A DNA stretch of 64,000 bases from Rhodococcus sp. KRD162. GTDB taxonomy: Bacteria > Actinomycetota > Actinomycetes > Mycobacteriales > Mycobacteriaceae. The notes beneath the pieces were generated by a model. It was not told where the DNA came from. It made no database searches and saw only the letters and a list, made by a program, of their open reading frames with translations. Below are positions 55,297 through 63,385 of this stretch, piece by piece; position 1 is the first letter of the stretch, and every line of letters begins with the position of its first letter. Position numbers and translations under genes: made by a program. The stretch covers positions 602,172-666,171 of the forward strand of contig NZ_JABFAU010000013.1 of the NCBI RefSeq assembly GCF_017168335.1. The letters are read 5' to 3'.

Positions 55297-56223
55297 TCAG
55301 AGGCCCATCTGGGCGCGGAGGTCCAGCACGCGGAGTGCGATGATCGCCACGGATACCACGGCGACGGCCGCGACGGACAGCCATGCCAGGGACACCCCGG
55401 CCGGGGCTGGTGTCCCTCCGGGCCCAGTGCGTCGGTTGGGGAGAAACACCAATCCGGCGGTGGCAGCCGCACCGGCGACGAGTCCGCCCATGTGTCCCCA
55501 GAGCGAGATGCTGGGGATCGAGATGCTGATGAAGATGTTCAAGGCGATCACGACGAACACCGGTGCCGGGCTGCGCTTGAGCCTGAGCAGGATGACGGCC
55601 TGAGCACCGAGCAGGCCGAAGACCGCACCGGACGCGCCCGCCGTGGAAACCAGCGGATTCTCGAGCACCATCACCGAGGCGCTGCCACCGAGTAGCGACA
55701 GGAAGTAGACGGCGAGATACCGGCTGCGGCCGAGGATCAGTTCGACGTCGCGTCCGATGAGGAAGAGCGCGAACATGTTGACCAGGAGGTGGATCGGCCC
55801 GATGTGGACGAAGCCGCTACCGATGAGCCTGAACAGGTCGCCGTTCGCCACGAGCAAGCTGTTGAGGGCCCAATCGCTGGCCAGCGGAGAATTGAAGTTG
55901 CTGGTCACGCTGCCGGCCTGCGCAGCAGTGATTCCGAAGACCACGACGTTGACTGCGATCAGCGCGAACGTCAACGGTGTCTTGGCCGATCGTGCCACGG
56001 GTGCGCCCGCGATGGTCTGAGCTGTGCGGACGTTCTTGTTGCCCTGCCGGACGCAATCGACACAGTGTTGTCCTACCGCCGCTGCCTGCAGACATTGTGG
56101 GCATGCGGGACGGCCACATCGCGAGCACGCCAGACCGGTGGGGCGATCGGGATGTCGGACGCACACCGACTGGGGTGGGTTGGGTTGGTCGCCGTGCGGG
56201 CCACCCCAGCCGGGGGTCGTCAT
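55297..56223 (-). CDS. rhomboid-family intramembrane serine protease
   Basis: This 308-aa protein has an N-terminal B-box/zinc-ribbon-like cysteine cluster (SVCVRHPDRPTGLACSRCGRPACPQCLQAAAVGQHCVDC) that occurs on many actinobacterial rhomboids. About six TM helices follow. Catalytic motifs are HLLVNMFALFLIGRDVE, STAGASGAVFGLLGA (Ser) and SLWGHMGGLVAGA (His). It cleaves membrane proteins within the bilayer. The targets are unknown. It is convergent with the PH-domain gene across the repeat. Confidence 0.93.
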   Translation of the reverse strand: MTTPGWGGPHGDQPNPPQSVCVRHPDRPTGLACSRCGRPACPQCLQAAAVGQHCVDCVRQGNKNVRTAQTIAGAPVARSAKTPLTFALIAVNVVVFGITAAQAGSVTSNFNSPLASDWALNSLLVANGDLFRLIGSGFVHIGPIHLLVNMFALFLIGRDVELILGRSRYLAVYFLSLLGGSASVMVLENPLVSTAGASGAVFGLLGAQAVILLRLKRSPAPVFVVIALNIFISISIPSISLWGHMGGLVAGAAATAGLVFLPNRRTGPGGTPAPAGVSLAWLSVAAVAVVSVAIIALRVLDLRAQMGL

Positions 56224-56249
56224 CGTGAAATTCTCCTACGAGGGCCGAA

Positions 56250-56786
56250 TCAGGCGACGGTGACGCTGTCGATGACAACCTCGTCCACCGGACGGTCGCC
56301 GCGGCCGACCGGGGTGCTCGAGATCGCGTCGACGACCTTCTTCGAGGCCTCGTCGGTGACCTCACCGAAGATCGTGTGCTTGCGGTTGAGGTGCGGGGTC
56401 TTGCCGGTGGTGATGAAGAACTGCGAGCCGTTCGTTCCGGGGCCGGCGTTCGCCATGGCCAGCAGGTACGGGCGGTCGAAAGAGAGCTCGGGGTGGAACT
56501 CGTCCTCGAACTTGTAGCCCGGTCCACCTGCGCCGGTGCCGGTCGGGTCGCCACCCTGGATCATGAAACCGTCGATGACGCGGTGGAACACTGCGCCGTC
56601 GTAGAACGGTCCGGCCTTGGTGCCCGACGCGTTCTGCGTCGTGTACTCCTTCGATCCGTCCGCGAGGCCGACGAAGTTCGCGACGGTCTTGGGGGCGTGA
56701 TTGCCGAACAGTTCGATGACGATATCGCCGCGGTTGGTGTGCAGCGTGGCCGTTTGGGTCTTGTTAGGTGAAGTCACGCCCACCAT
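56250..56786 (-). CDS. ppiA: peptidyl-prolyl cis-trans isomerase (cyclophilin type) PpiA
   Basis: This 178-aa cyclophilin has [69 protein letters not shown], and [35 protein letters not shown], with the catalytic Arg in FHRVI. It speeds proline isomerisation in protein folding. It is predicted cytosolic. The start is uncertain among ATG 56786 (MVGVTSP) and GTG 56777. The locus is conserved, next to cwsA in related genomes. Confidence 0.94.
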   Translation of the reverse strand: MVGVTSPNKTQTATLHTNRGDIVIELFGNHAPKTVANFVGLADGSKEYTTQNASGTKAGPFYDGAVFHRVIDGFMIQGGDPTGTGAGGPGYKFEDEFHPELSFDRPYLLAMANAGPGTNGSQFFITTGKTPHLNRKHTIFGEVTDEASKKVVDAISSTPVGRGDRPVDEVVIDSVTVA

Positions 56787-56876
56787 CGTGCCATCCCGGG
56801 CGATCGAGCAGTTCACGGGCGGTGCGCGGAGGTGGACCTATCGGCACTGATCGGAGGGCCACTGTGTGGAACAGTG

Positions 56877-57254
56877 ATGACCATGACGAGCACAACGAAG
56901 TCCGACCGGGTTCGGTCGACCACCGGCACCGCGGCGTCCGCGCTCTTCGCTGCCGCGAGCAAGGGACCGGCCGGAGCCGGTCTGATGATGGCCAAGAAGG
57001 GTTACGAGCTGGCACACAAGCAGGCCGTGAGACGACGCGCTGCGACGGTGGAACGAATCGCGGAGTCGAACCGCACCAGAGCACTGTTGCGGGCCCCGTC
57101 GCAATCGCACAGGACTCGTCGAATCGTGCTGATCGGGGGCGCTGCCACCATCGTCGCCGGAGCGGTGTTCGTTCTGAGCCGCCGCCGCAAGGAGGTTGCA
57201 CCGCCTGCCGATGCGCCGCCGAGCCTGGCCGACTACGAGGGCAGTACGGCATAA
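56877..57254 (+). CDS. cwsA: cell wall synthesis protein CwsA
   Basis: This protein is about 125 aa. It has an N-terminal amphipathic and basic region (AAASKGPAGAGLMMAKKGYELAHKQAVRRRAATVERI), a single TM near residues 82-100 (RIVLIGGAATIVAGAVFVL), and a short polar C terminus. This matches CwsA, which interacts with CrgA and Wag31 to position division and polar growth in mycobacteria. The start may be ATG 56877 or 56883. It is divergent from ppiA. The gene order cwsA / ppiA / PH gene / crgA is conserved. Confidence 0.88.
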   Translation: MTMTSTTKSDRVRSTTGTAASALFAAASKGPAGAGLMMAKKGYELAHKQAVRRRAATVERIAESNRTRALLRAPSQSHRTRRIVLIGGAATIVAGAVFVLSRRRKEVAPPADAPPSLADYEGSTA

Positions 57255-57264
57255 CCAGGGTCGG

Positions 57265-58896
57265 TCAGAGATACAGCAGCTTCTGGATCAGATCGAACAA
57301 CGCCGGCCTGGTCCTGATCACGGCGTCCTCGCTGCGGTCGGCGATCACCAGCGCGGCGTTGTATCGACTGGTCGACCCCTCGGCGAGGTAGTCGCCGTGA
57401 CCGATCGAACTGCTCCGACCGTCCGATCCCTCGGTGGAGAGCAGCGTGACCGAGTCCAGCACACCCGGATCGCGGCCGAATGCACCGAGGTCGGCCACGA
57501 GATCGCCTTCGGCTTCGGCGACGAACACGTGTCCCGACGGCACTCGAAGGTCCGCGACGGTCGGTGTGCCCAGTCCCGGTGATCCGAGCGCCACGAAGTC
57601 GTCCACCCCTGTGCCCTGCCGAAGCGCGTACGCGGCGGTGAGCGATCCGTAGGAATGCGCAAGGACAGACAAGTGCGGGTCCTCGGCCCTCGCGGCATCG
57701 AGGCCGTCCAGAAACGGAACCAGCCGATCCGCCCCCGCCCGCGCAGCCCACTCCGAGGCCACGCTTCGGTCTGGATCCAACAGACTCCAGCCGAGCTGCG
57801 GGGCCTGGTAGTCCATCCACGTCACGACGGCGACGCTCGGACCCGCACCAGCCGGAAGCATCTGTCGGGCAACCGTTTCGAGGCCGTCCATGTCGCTGTC
57901 GTATCTATCGAGGTCTCCGGCCACGGTGGATCCGAGGCCGGGTACGAACACGGCCACGTGTGTGGCCGTGTCGACATCTCCCACCGCGATTGCCGCCGTC
58001 GTCTCCTCGTACGACGCGTTGTCGAGTACCAGGAGCTGTCTAGCCCCCTTCGCCAACGTCGCCTCGATCGCATCGAGGGCTGCTATCCGAGTGCGTGTCT
58101 GCTCCAGGCCGGCATCTGCGTTGCTGAACATCCCTCCGAAAAGATTGGCCTCCAACTCCTTTCGGAGCTCGGCCTCGACCTCGCGCAAACGAACACGCTC
58201 GGCGGCCAGAACCCGCCTGTTCGCACTGTCACGCACACGGGCGGGCAGCCCATCGAGATTGCCGATCAGCCCCGGCTGCTCGACCAACAGCCGTGTCCGT
58301 GCGGCCGGCGAGAGGGCACTCCAGAACGCTGCGTTCGCGGCCGGCGTCGCATCGCTGGGGATCGAATCCGCCACTGCCGCTGCGACGAACGTCGCGGGGA
58401 CCTGCCCGACGAGGCGGAGGGCCAGGGCCTCGTCGAATGCCGTGGCTGTGCGCAACAGCTGCGTCAGTCGCTCGGCCAGTTCCTCATGCATGCGCCGTCG
58501 ATCTCGCACCGTCGTCCACACGTCCTCACGTGCAACCGAATACGACACGGCCGTGTCGAGGACCGAACCGTCGGATCCGACGGTGAAGCGGGCATCGGTG
58601 GCGTCCTGCTCCACAGCACGGAGTGCGTTTATCAGACCTGCCATGTCGATCGCGGCCTCGCCGAGGCACGTCGCGACTCGAAGCAACTCGTTCGAGACAG
58701 CACCGAGATCAGATCGGATACGTCTCATGGCCTGGCGGGCCGCGTCGGCTGCGGGTCCGACCCACCCTTCGCCGATCACGTCCTCCGTCGAGGACGCGTG
58801 GACGGCGATCAGTTCGCGCCACCGCCGCGTCAGGTCCTCGGACGCGGCAGTCAGCGTACGACTGTCCCATGACCTGACGTCATCGAGTGTGACCAT
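57265..58896 (-). CDS. DUF1023 alpha/beta hydrolase with WXG100-like N terminus
   Basis: This 543-aa protein has residues 1-110 that are helical and resemble WXG100/ESAT-6-like modules (LIAVHASSTEDVIGEGWVGPAADAARQAMRRIRSDL; GW core). Residues about 300-540 are a DUF1023 hydrolase: VAVFVPGLGSTVAGDLDRYD, nucleophile LAHSYGSLTAAYAL, LGSPGLGT, and HGDYLAEGSTSRYN. The family is common in mycolic-acid bacteria and may be linked to type VII-like secretion. There is no classical signal peptide. It is convergent with cwsA (10-bp gap) and precedes no obvious partner. Confidence 0.85.
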   Translation of the reverse strand: MVTLDDVRSWDSRTLTAASEDLTRRWRELIAVHASSTEDVIGEGWVGPAADAARQAMRRIRSDLGAVSNELLRVATCLGEAAIDMAGLINALRAVEQDATDARFTVGSDGSVLDTAVSYSVAREDVWTTVRDRRRMHEELAERLTQLLRTATAFDEALALRLVGQVPATFVAAAVADSIPSDATPAANAAFWSALSPAARTRLLVEQPGLIGNLDGLPARVRDSANRRVLAAERVRLREVEAELRKELEANLFGGMFSNADAGLEQTRTRIAALDAIEATLAKGARQLLVLDNASYEETTAAIAVGDVDTATHVAVFVPGLGSTVAGDLDRYDSDMDGLETVARQMLPAGAGPSVAVVTWMDYQAPQLGWSLLDPDRSVASEWAARAGADRLVPFLDGLDAARAEDPHLSVLAHSYGSLTAAYALRQGTGVDDFVALGSPGLGTPTVADLRVPSGHVFVAEAEGDLVADLGAFGRDPGVLDSVTLLSTEGSDGRSSSIGHGDYLAEGSTSRYNAALVIADRSEDAVIRTRPALFDLIQKLLYL

Positions 58897-59014
58897 CGCG
58901 TTCCCCCGCAGAATTGTCGTATTCGACTATTCAATGCGTGGGCGACGAAGAACTGTGGAATCTATCCCCAGCCTGTGGATGAAAACTGGGGGTAGACGCT
59001 GCTGAATGCGAACA

Positions 59015-60025
59015 TCACCGAGCGATTCTGCGAACAGGATCGCTGTAACCGGTCCCCGGGTTGAACCCTGGGTTGGACGGACCGTTGGTCCGCGGTGGTC
59101 TGCTCCGCTTCGCCCGATACAGATCCGCGTCTGCGGCCCGGTAGATCTCGCCCCAGCGGCGAGTGGCAGGCATGCACACCAGTCCGACGCTCCATTCGGC
59201 ACGATGAGCGCGGCGGAGTCGGTCGATGATCAGGAGAGCTTCTTTTTCGAGCACACCCGGCATGAACAGCACGAACTCGTCCCCGCCGAGCCGACCGAGA
59301 ACATCGCGTTTGGTCAGTTGGCTCTTCCACGCCTTCGAGACCCGGGTCAGGAGAACGTCCCCGGCAATGTGGCCGTACTCGTCGTTGATTTCCTTGAAAT
59401 TGTCCAAATCGAGTACTGCCAGGCTCACCGACAGCCCGCGCGCCGCGCAGGCGGGCAGCATCTTCTCGATCTTCGACTCGAACCCGAAGCGGTTGAGCAG
59501 ACCGGTCAACGCATCGTGGGTCGAAAAATATCGCATCCGACGCGCGAAGACGCCGAACACCTCGGTTGCACCGACGATGCCGAGAGCGACGAGGATGTAG
59601 CTGATGAACGGAGTTCCGTACGGAGCGACAGCGGCCCCGATCACTGCCGAAACAGCAAGCACTGCAACCCATATGCCCGCGTTCCGTTCAGACCAGAAGG
59701 CACCGATGTGCATCCCCAGGAACATGGCAGCCTGCACACAGATCAAGAAGGCGGGCAACGTGTCGCTGCTGCCCAGAGCACACGCCAGGGCCACTACCGA
59801 CAACGCCGTCGACAGCCCCACCGCGCGTTTGGGACTGGGCACACCAGCCCTGGCCAACACCACGATCGCCAACGGACCCAACACCAATGCCAGAGCCGCA
59901 AGCACTTGCCGAGCACCGGACAGACTCGACCACGATGCCACGGCACTTGCCGCGTAGAGAACGGTGGTGACGGCCGCGAACACGGCCAGCATGCGCCCGG
60001 ACTCGTCGAACCTGGGCTTGATCAC
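59015..60025 (-). CDS. membrane diguanylate cyclase (GGDEF)
   Basis: This 336-aa protein has an N-terminal membrane part of about six TM helices (residues 10-155) and a GGDEF domain (about 165-320). Motifs are YFSTHDALTGLLNRFGFE, LAVLDLDNFKEINDEYGHIAGD and the active site RLGGDEFVLFMP. The sequence TKRD sits where an RxxD I-site would be, so product inhibition may be absent. It should make c-di-GMP from GTP, controlled by an unknown membrane signal. It lies among genes not found in the mycobacterial version of this block. Confidence 0.93.
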   Translation of the reverse strand: MIKPRFDESGRMLAVFAAVTTVLYAASAVASWSSLSGARQVLAALALVLGPLAIVVLARAGVPSPKRAVGLSTALSVVALACALGSSDTLPAFLICVQAAMFLGMHIGAFWSERNAGIWVAVLAVSAVIGAAVAPYGTPFISYILVALGIVGATEVFGVFARRMRYFSTHDALTGLLNRFGFESKIEKMLPACAARGLSVSLAVLDLDNFKEINDEYGHIAGDVLLTRVSKAWKSQLTKRDVLGRLGGDEFVLFMPGVLEKEALLIIDRLRRAHRAEWSVGLVCMPATRRWGEIYRAADADLYRAKRSRPPRTNGPSNPGFNPGTGYSDPVRRIAR

Positions 60026-60228
60026 AAGTCGAGGCCAGCCGCGCAGGCAAAGGACTGCGCCGCCTCGAGGTGACGTGCACCGAACGAGACCTCATCACTC
60101 ACCTGATACCCCCCAGGCACCATCGGCCCTCCCCAAGCACTACAGCCATGCCGCATATGACCCAACGATGCCCGGACTCTAACACCTTCGAGCTGCGACC
60201 ACGACTCTCTGGAGGGACGAAGTACAGG

Positions 60229-61179
60229 TCAGGATGCCTTGTCGGCGCGCTCGGCTTCCCGGGCGAGCAAACGATCCCGCGACTCTTCGAACTTGGTGGC
60301 CTTGGCTGCCAGATCCTCGACGAACGCGGCAAGACGATCGCGGTCACGCTCGCCCTCACCGGTGAAATCGTTGCGCTCGAAAATCTTCCACTTTCGTAGT
60401 ACCGGCATCAGTACCTCGTCCAGATGCTGACGGAGATCGTAGATGCCGTGCTTGGCCAGAGTCATCGCGTTCTTACGGAAATTGGGCATGTTCAACCCGG
60501 GCATCTGAAAGTCGGTAGCGACGTCGGTGATGGCACGGACCATCTGATCGGGCACCAGATCCAACGAGGCCTCACCCAGGTTCCGATAGAAGATCATGTG
60601 CAGATTCTCGTCAGCGGCAACACGAGCCAACATTCGATCCGCCACCGGATCGCCGCATGCCAACCCCGTATTCCGATGCGAGACCCGGGTCGCGAGCTCC
60701 TGGAACGTCACATACGCCACCGAATGCAGAAAGTTCGCCCCGTCCATCGGAGCATCGACACCCACCGTCATGTGGTGCATCCGGGCCCGCTCCAACTCCA
60801 CGGGATCCACCGCTCGGGTGACGACGAGATAGTCGCGCATCACGATCCCGTGGCGGTTCTCCTCCGCCGTCCAACGACCCACCCATGTGCCCCAGGCACC
60901 GTCCAACGAGAAATTGTCTGCCAGCCCGCGGTGGTACGACGGAAGATTGTCCTCGGTGAGCAAATTGGTGATCATCGCCGTGCGAGCCAGCTCCGACAAC
61001 GACGACTGTTCGAGCGACCAGTCCTCCCCACCCATCGCCGCGAAGTTCCGACCCAGATCCCACGGAACATAGTCGTGCGGATGCCATTCCTTCGCCATCG
61101 ACAGATGGCGATTCAAGTTGGTCTCCAAGGTGCCGTCGAGTTCGGTCAACAGCTCTTCGTGGTTGAGAACACGGGTCAT
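60229..61179 (-). CDS. acyl-ACP desaturase (DesA-type)
   Basis: This 316-aa soluble di-iron desaturase has ferritin-like iron ligands in TAEENRHG (EENRH) and AADENLHMIFYRN (DENLH), with the earlier Glu in LLTEDNLPSYHRG. The N terminus MTRVLNHEELLTELDGTLETNLNRHLSMAKEWHPHDYVPW matches mycobacterial DesA1/A2. It inserts a double bond into acyl-ACP, possibly feeding mycolic acids. GAAGGAGCC precedes ATG. The 285 bp upstream have no gene and contain the 56-bp repeat copy 7 further out. It stands between the tRNA pair and the diguanylate cyclase. Confidence 0.93.
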   Translation of the reverse strand: MTRVLNHEELLTELDGTLETNLNRHLSMAKEWHPHDYVPWDLGRNFAAMGGEDWSLEQSSLSELARTAMITNLLTEDNLPSYHRGLADNFSLDGAWGTWVGRWTAEENRHGIVMRDYLVVTRAVDPVELERARMHHMTVGVDAPMDGANFLHSVAYVTFQELATRVSHRNTGLACGDPVADRMLARVAADENLHMIFYRNLGEASLDLVPDQMVRAITDVATDFQMPGLNMPNFRKNAMTLAKHGIYDLRQHLDEVLMPVLRKWKIFERNDFTGEGERDRDRLAAFVEDLAAKATKFEESRDRLLAREAERADKAS

Positions 61180-61464
61180 CTGCGGGGCTCCTTCAAACCT
61201 GTGGGTGCCCGAACCGCCAACCGATTCGAGACGGTGGCGAACATCGCTCGCCGAGATCTGACGACGGCACACCCCCCTGCGGTGCGCCGTCGCGACCGTT
61301 CACATCGATCCGCGGACCGACGTTCCTGCACTCCGGTAAAACTAGGGACCCACGTCCTGAATGCGAACAGAACAGTCGAGGGTCTGTACATATGGGCGCC
61401 GAAGGGCGGCGCGCCTTGGGTGTGGTCACAAGGCTGTCGTCGCTCGCCCGCCGTCTCCAGTGGG

Positions 61465-61520
61465 CACTCAATGTCACATCTAGTGGACTTTTCGGGGGTC
61501 GATGTCACATCTAGTGGACT
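61465..61520 (+). repeat. 56-bp double-palindrome intergenic element, copy 7
   Basis: This reads CACTCAATGTCACATCTAG ... GTCGATGTCACATCTAGTGGACT. Centres lie at 61475 and 61506, 31 bp apart. This copy has C at both centres, so the two half-elements are nearly direct repeats. It lies between the desaturase start and the tRNA-Ala terminator. Confidence 0.9.
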
Positions 61521-61541
61521 TGGGTACCCGGGGAGGGAACG

Positions 61542-61576
61542 AAAAAAGGACGCCCACCGAAGTGGACGTCCTTTTT
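61542..61576 (-). terminator. intrinsic terminator of the tRNA-Ala transcript
   Basis: A 10-bp stem (GGACGCCCAC / GTGGACGTCC, one mismatch) is flanked by A-run 61542-61547 and T-run 61572-61576, giving a U-tract in both directions. It sits 5 bp after the tRNA-Ala 3' end on the minus strand. It can also stop plus-strand transcription. Confidence 0.85.
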
Positions 61577-61580
61577 ATTG

Positions 61581-61653
61581 TGGAGCCTAGGAGATTCGAA
61601 CTCCTGACATCTGCCTTGCAAAGGCAGCGCTCTACCAACTGAGCTAAGGCCCC
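61581..61653 (-). tRNA. tRNA-Ala (TGC anticodon)
   Basis: This 73-nt tRNA has acceptor GGGGCCT paired with AGGCTCC. The D-arm is GCTCAGTTGGTAGAGC, the anticodon stem CTGCC/GGCAG carries loop TTTGCAA giving TGC, and the T-loop is TTCGAAT. The discriminator is A and CCA is not encoded. The Ile-Ala tRNA pair downstream of gyrA is a hallmark of this order. Confidence 0.97.
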
Positions 61654-61705
61654 GGGTGTTGCGGGTGATCGTGGACGAACTCTACACGTCCACTCCGAGC
61701 GATTG

Positions 61706-61816
61706 TCACGCGGTGGGGATGCTGTGCCAGACGCCGTCCGAGCTGCGCGTGGAGCGCACCTTGGATACTGTCAGCACTGCGATCACCGCCGATGCGACGA
61801 GAAGAAGGATTTTCAC
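61706..61816 (-). CDS. DLW-39 family small protein (36 aa)
   Basis: This GTG-started frame is too short for routine calling and encodes VKILLLVASAVIAVLTVSKV followed by RSTRSSDGVWHSIPTA. It has one hydrophobic helix and a short polar tail with the conserved DGVWHSIPTA end. That ending is characteristic of the DLW-39 family of actinobacterial mini-proteins encoded next to gyrA and its tRNAs. It is probably membrane-inserted, and its function is unknown. AGGCAGGA lies just upstream. It sits between tRNA-Ala and tRNA-Ile. Confidence 0.85.
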   Translation of the reverse strand: MKILLLVASAVIAVLTVSKVRSTRSSDGVWHSIPTA

Positions 61817-61843
61817 GTCCTGCCTCTTTTCGTTCGTTCGGTG

Positions 61844-61917
61844 TGGGCCTAGGAGGACTTGAACCTCCGACCTCTTCCTTATCAGGGAAGCGCTCTAACC
61901 GCCTGAGCTATAGGCCC
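61844..61917 (-). tRNA. tRNA-Ile (GAT anticodon)
   Basis: This 74-nt tRNA has acceptor GGGCCTA, the D-arm GCTCAGGCGGTTAGAGC, the anticodon stem CTTCC/GGAAG with loop CTGATAA giving GAT, and the T-loop TTCAAGT. The discriminator is A and there is no encoded CCA. It forms a conserved pair with tRNA-Ala and is transcribed away from gyrA on the same strand. Confidence 0.97.
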
Positions 61918-62026
61918 TCATCACTGCTTCGGCTCGAAGATTTTCTCTCCTCGAACCGAGGGATGAGATTACCGTATCGGGTCGCTGTCTTCCAAAACGG
62001 CCCGATACGGCTCTCGACGATGCAGG

Positions 62027-63385
62027 TCAGTCGCGGTCTGCCAGTGTCACTTCGACGCCACCGACCAGGTCCGACGACAGGTTGTAGATGAACGCCCCGA
62101 TGGTGGTGAGAGCGGTGAAGAGTACGACATTGATCACACCGATCACCGCGGCGTAGCCGAACACCTGCCCGGCGCTGACGAGGCCGCCGTCGCCCGACTC
62201 GTTGACGATCTCGGTGAAGGCACTGTTGAGCCGGTCCCAGACGCCCATGCCGTCGAGCACTGCGTACAGCAGCCCGACTCCCACCATCCACACGAAGAAC
62301 AGTGACACCGCGATGACGAGCGCGATCTTGAGCGTCGACCACGGATCGATCTTGCGGATCTGGACGGTTGCGCGAAGCGGAGTGTCGTCTCCATGAGACA
62401 TCGCCCCGATGGCGGTGGGCACTGCCCGGTCGGACTGGGCGGGCTCGGGGTGCCGAACGGCGGACAGATCGGGCATGTCCTTCGCCAGATCCTTGCGTTC
62501 GATATGGCGAGTCGGTCCGTCTATGCCCGCAGCTTTCGATCGAGCCGCTTCACGCCGCTCGGTCTTGTCCTCGGGTGCCTCGCGTTGGCTCGGCTCGGCC
62601 GTGGTGTGCGCCGAGCGGTCGAACTCCGCGTTCGTAGGGAGCGCTGCGCCCCGGCCGGAGAGATTGGTCTGCGGCTGATTCTGAGGCTGCTTCCGGTCGT
62701 CCGTGCCCTGCGACACAGGTCGCTGGCCGGCACCCCGCTGCCACGGCGGAGTCCCGGAATCACTCTGCGGAGCGTCGCCCTGCTGAGCGGGCATCGCCTG
62801 AGTTGCCGCGGGGTTCGCAGTCTCGCGAGCACGATCCGGCGCAGATTCGGGCTGTGCCGGACGAGCTTGCTCGCTCGATCCTTCCGGCGTGCGTGTGGTC
62901 TCGTCGGGTGCAGCGGGACGCGGTGGTGCGGGGCGAGACGGTGGCGGACCGGCGGCCGGCTGCCGCTGCGGAGGCTGGCCGCTCGCTTGTCGACCGCCAT
63001 GGGGTTGACCCGCCCCTGGCTGAGCCTGTGGGGGTCCGGCCTGACCGGGGCGAGGGGCAGGCGGGCCCTGCTTGGCGCCACCCTGACCCGACGAGGACGG
63101 CGGACCACTGGGAGCTGGTGGCCGCGGCGGGGGCGGCCCCTGAGCCGGCCGCGCCGGTCCGTTGGGAGCACCCTGCGCAGGCCGAACCGGCGGACGAGGG
63201 CTCCCTTGCGGAGCCGATCCGCGACCCGCAGCCGGTGCGGGTCGACTGGCGGGCTGTGGGCGGGCACCCGGACGAGTTCCCTCGGGCGGCGCGGGACGCG
63301 CAGGCTGCTCGGCCCGCGTGGCGTCCCGATCATCCGTTCCGCCGCTGGGGGCTGGCCTGCTGCCAGGCCGATTGGGAGTGCTCAC
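62027..63385 (-). CDS. DUF3566-domain membrane protein (Pro/Gln-rich N terminus)
   Basis: This 452-aa protein has residues 1-330 that are disordered and dominated by Pro, Gln, Ala and Arg (PARPAPPEGTRPGARPQPAS). A DUF3566 module at the C terminus follows (ATVQIRKIDPWSTLKIALVIAVSLFFVWMVGVGLLYAVLDGMGVWDRLNSAF, then VFGYAAVIGVINVVLFTALTTIGAFIYNLSSDLVGG) with two TM helices. It starts at GTG directly after the gyrA stop, so it is translationally linked to gyrA as in Mycobacterium. Its role is unknown. The long low-complexity tail is strain-variable in related genomes. Confidence 0.88.
   Translation of the reverse strand: MSTPNRPGSRPAPSGGTDDRDATRAEQPARPAPPEGTRPGARPQPASRPAPAAGRGSAPQGSPRPPVRPAQGAPNGPARPAQGPPPPRPPAPSGPPSSSGQGGAKQGPPAPRPGQAGPPQAQPGAGQPHGGRQASGQPPQRQPAAGPPPSRPAPPRPAAPDETTRTPEGSSEQARPAQPESAPDRARETANPAATQAMPAQQGDAPQSDSGTPPWQRGAGQRPVSQGTDDRKQPQNQPQTNLSGRGAALPTNAEFDRSAHTTAEPSQREAPEDKTERREAARSKAAGIDGPTRHIERKDLAKDMPDLSAVRHPEPAQSDRAVPTAIGAMSHGDDTPLRATVQIRKIDPWSTLKIALVIAVSLFFVWMVGVGLLYAVLDGMGVWDRLNSAFTEIVNESGDGGLVSAGQVFGYAAVIGVINVVLFTALTTIGAFIYNLSSDLVGGVEVTLADRD

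Noticed and set aside
61792..62091. A plus-strand frame containing GGLEPPTSSLSGKRSNRLSYRPS
   Set aside because: This is the reverse complement of tRNA-Ile read as protein, a well-known false ORF.
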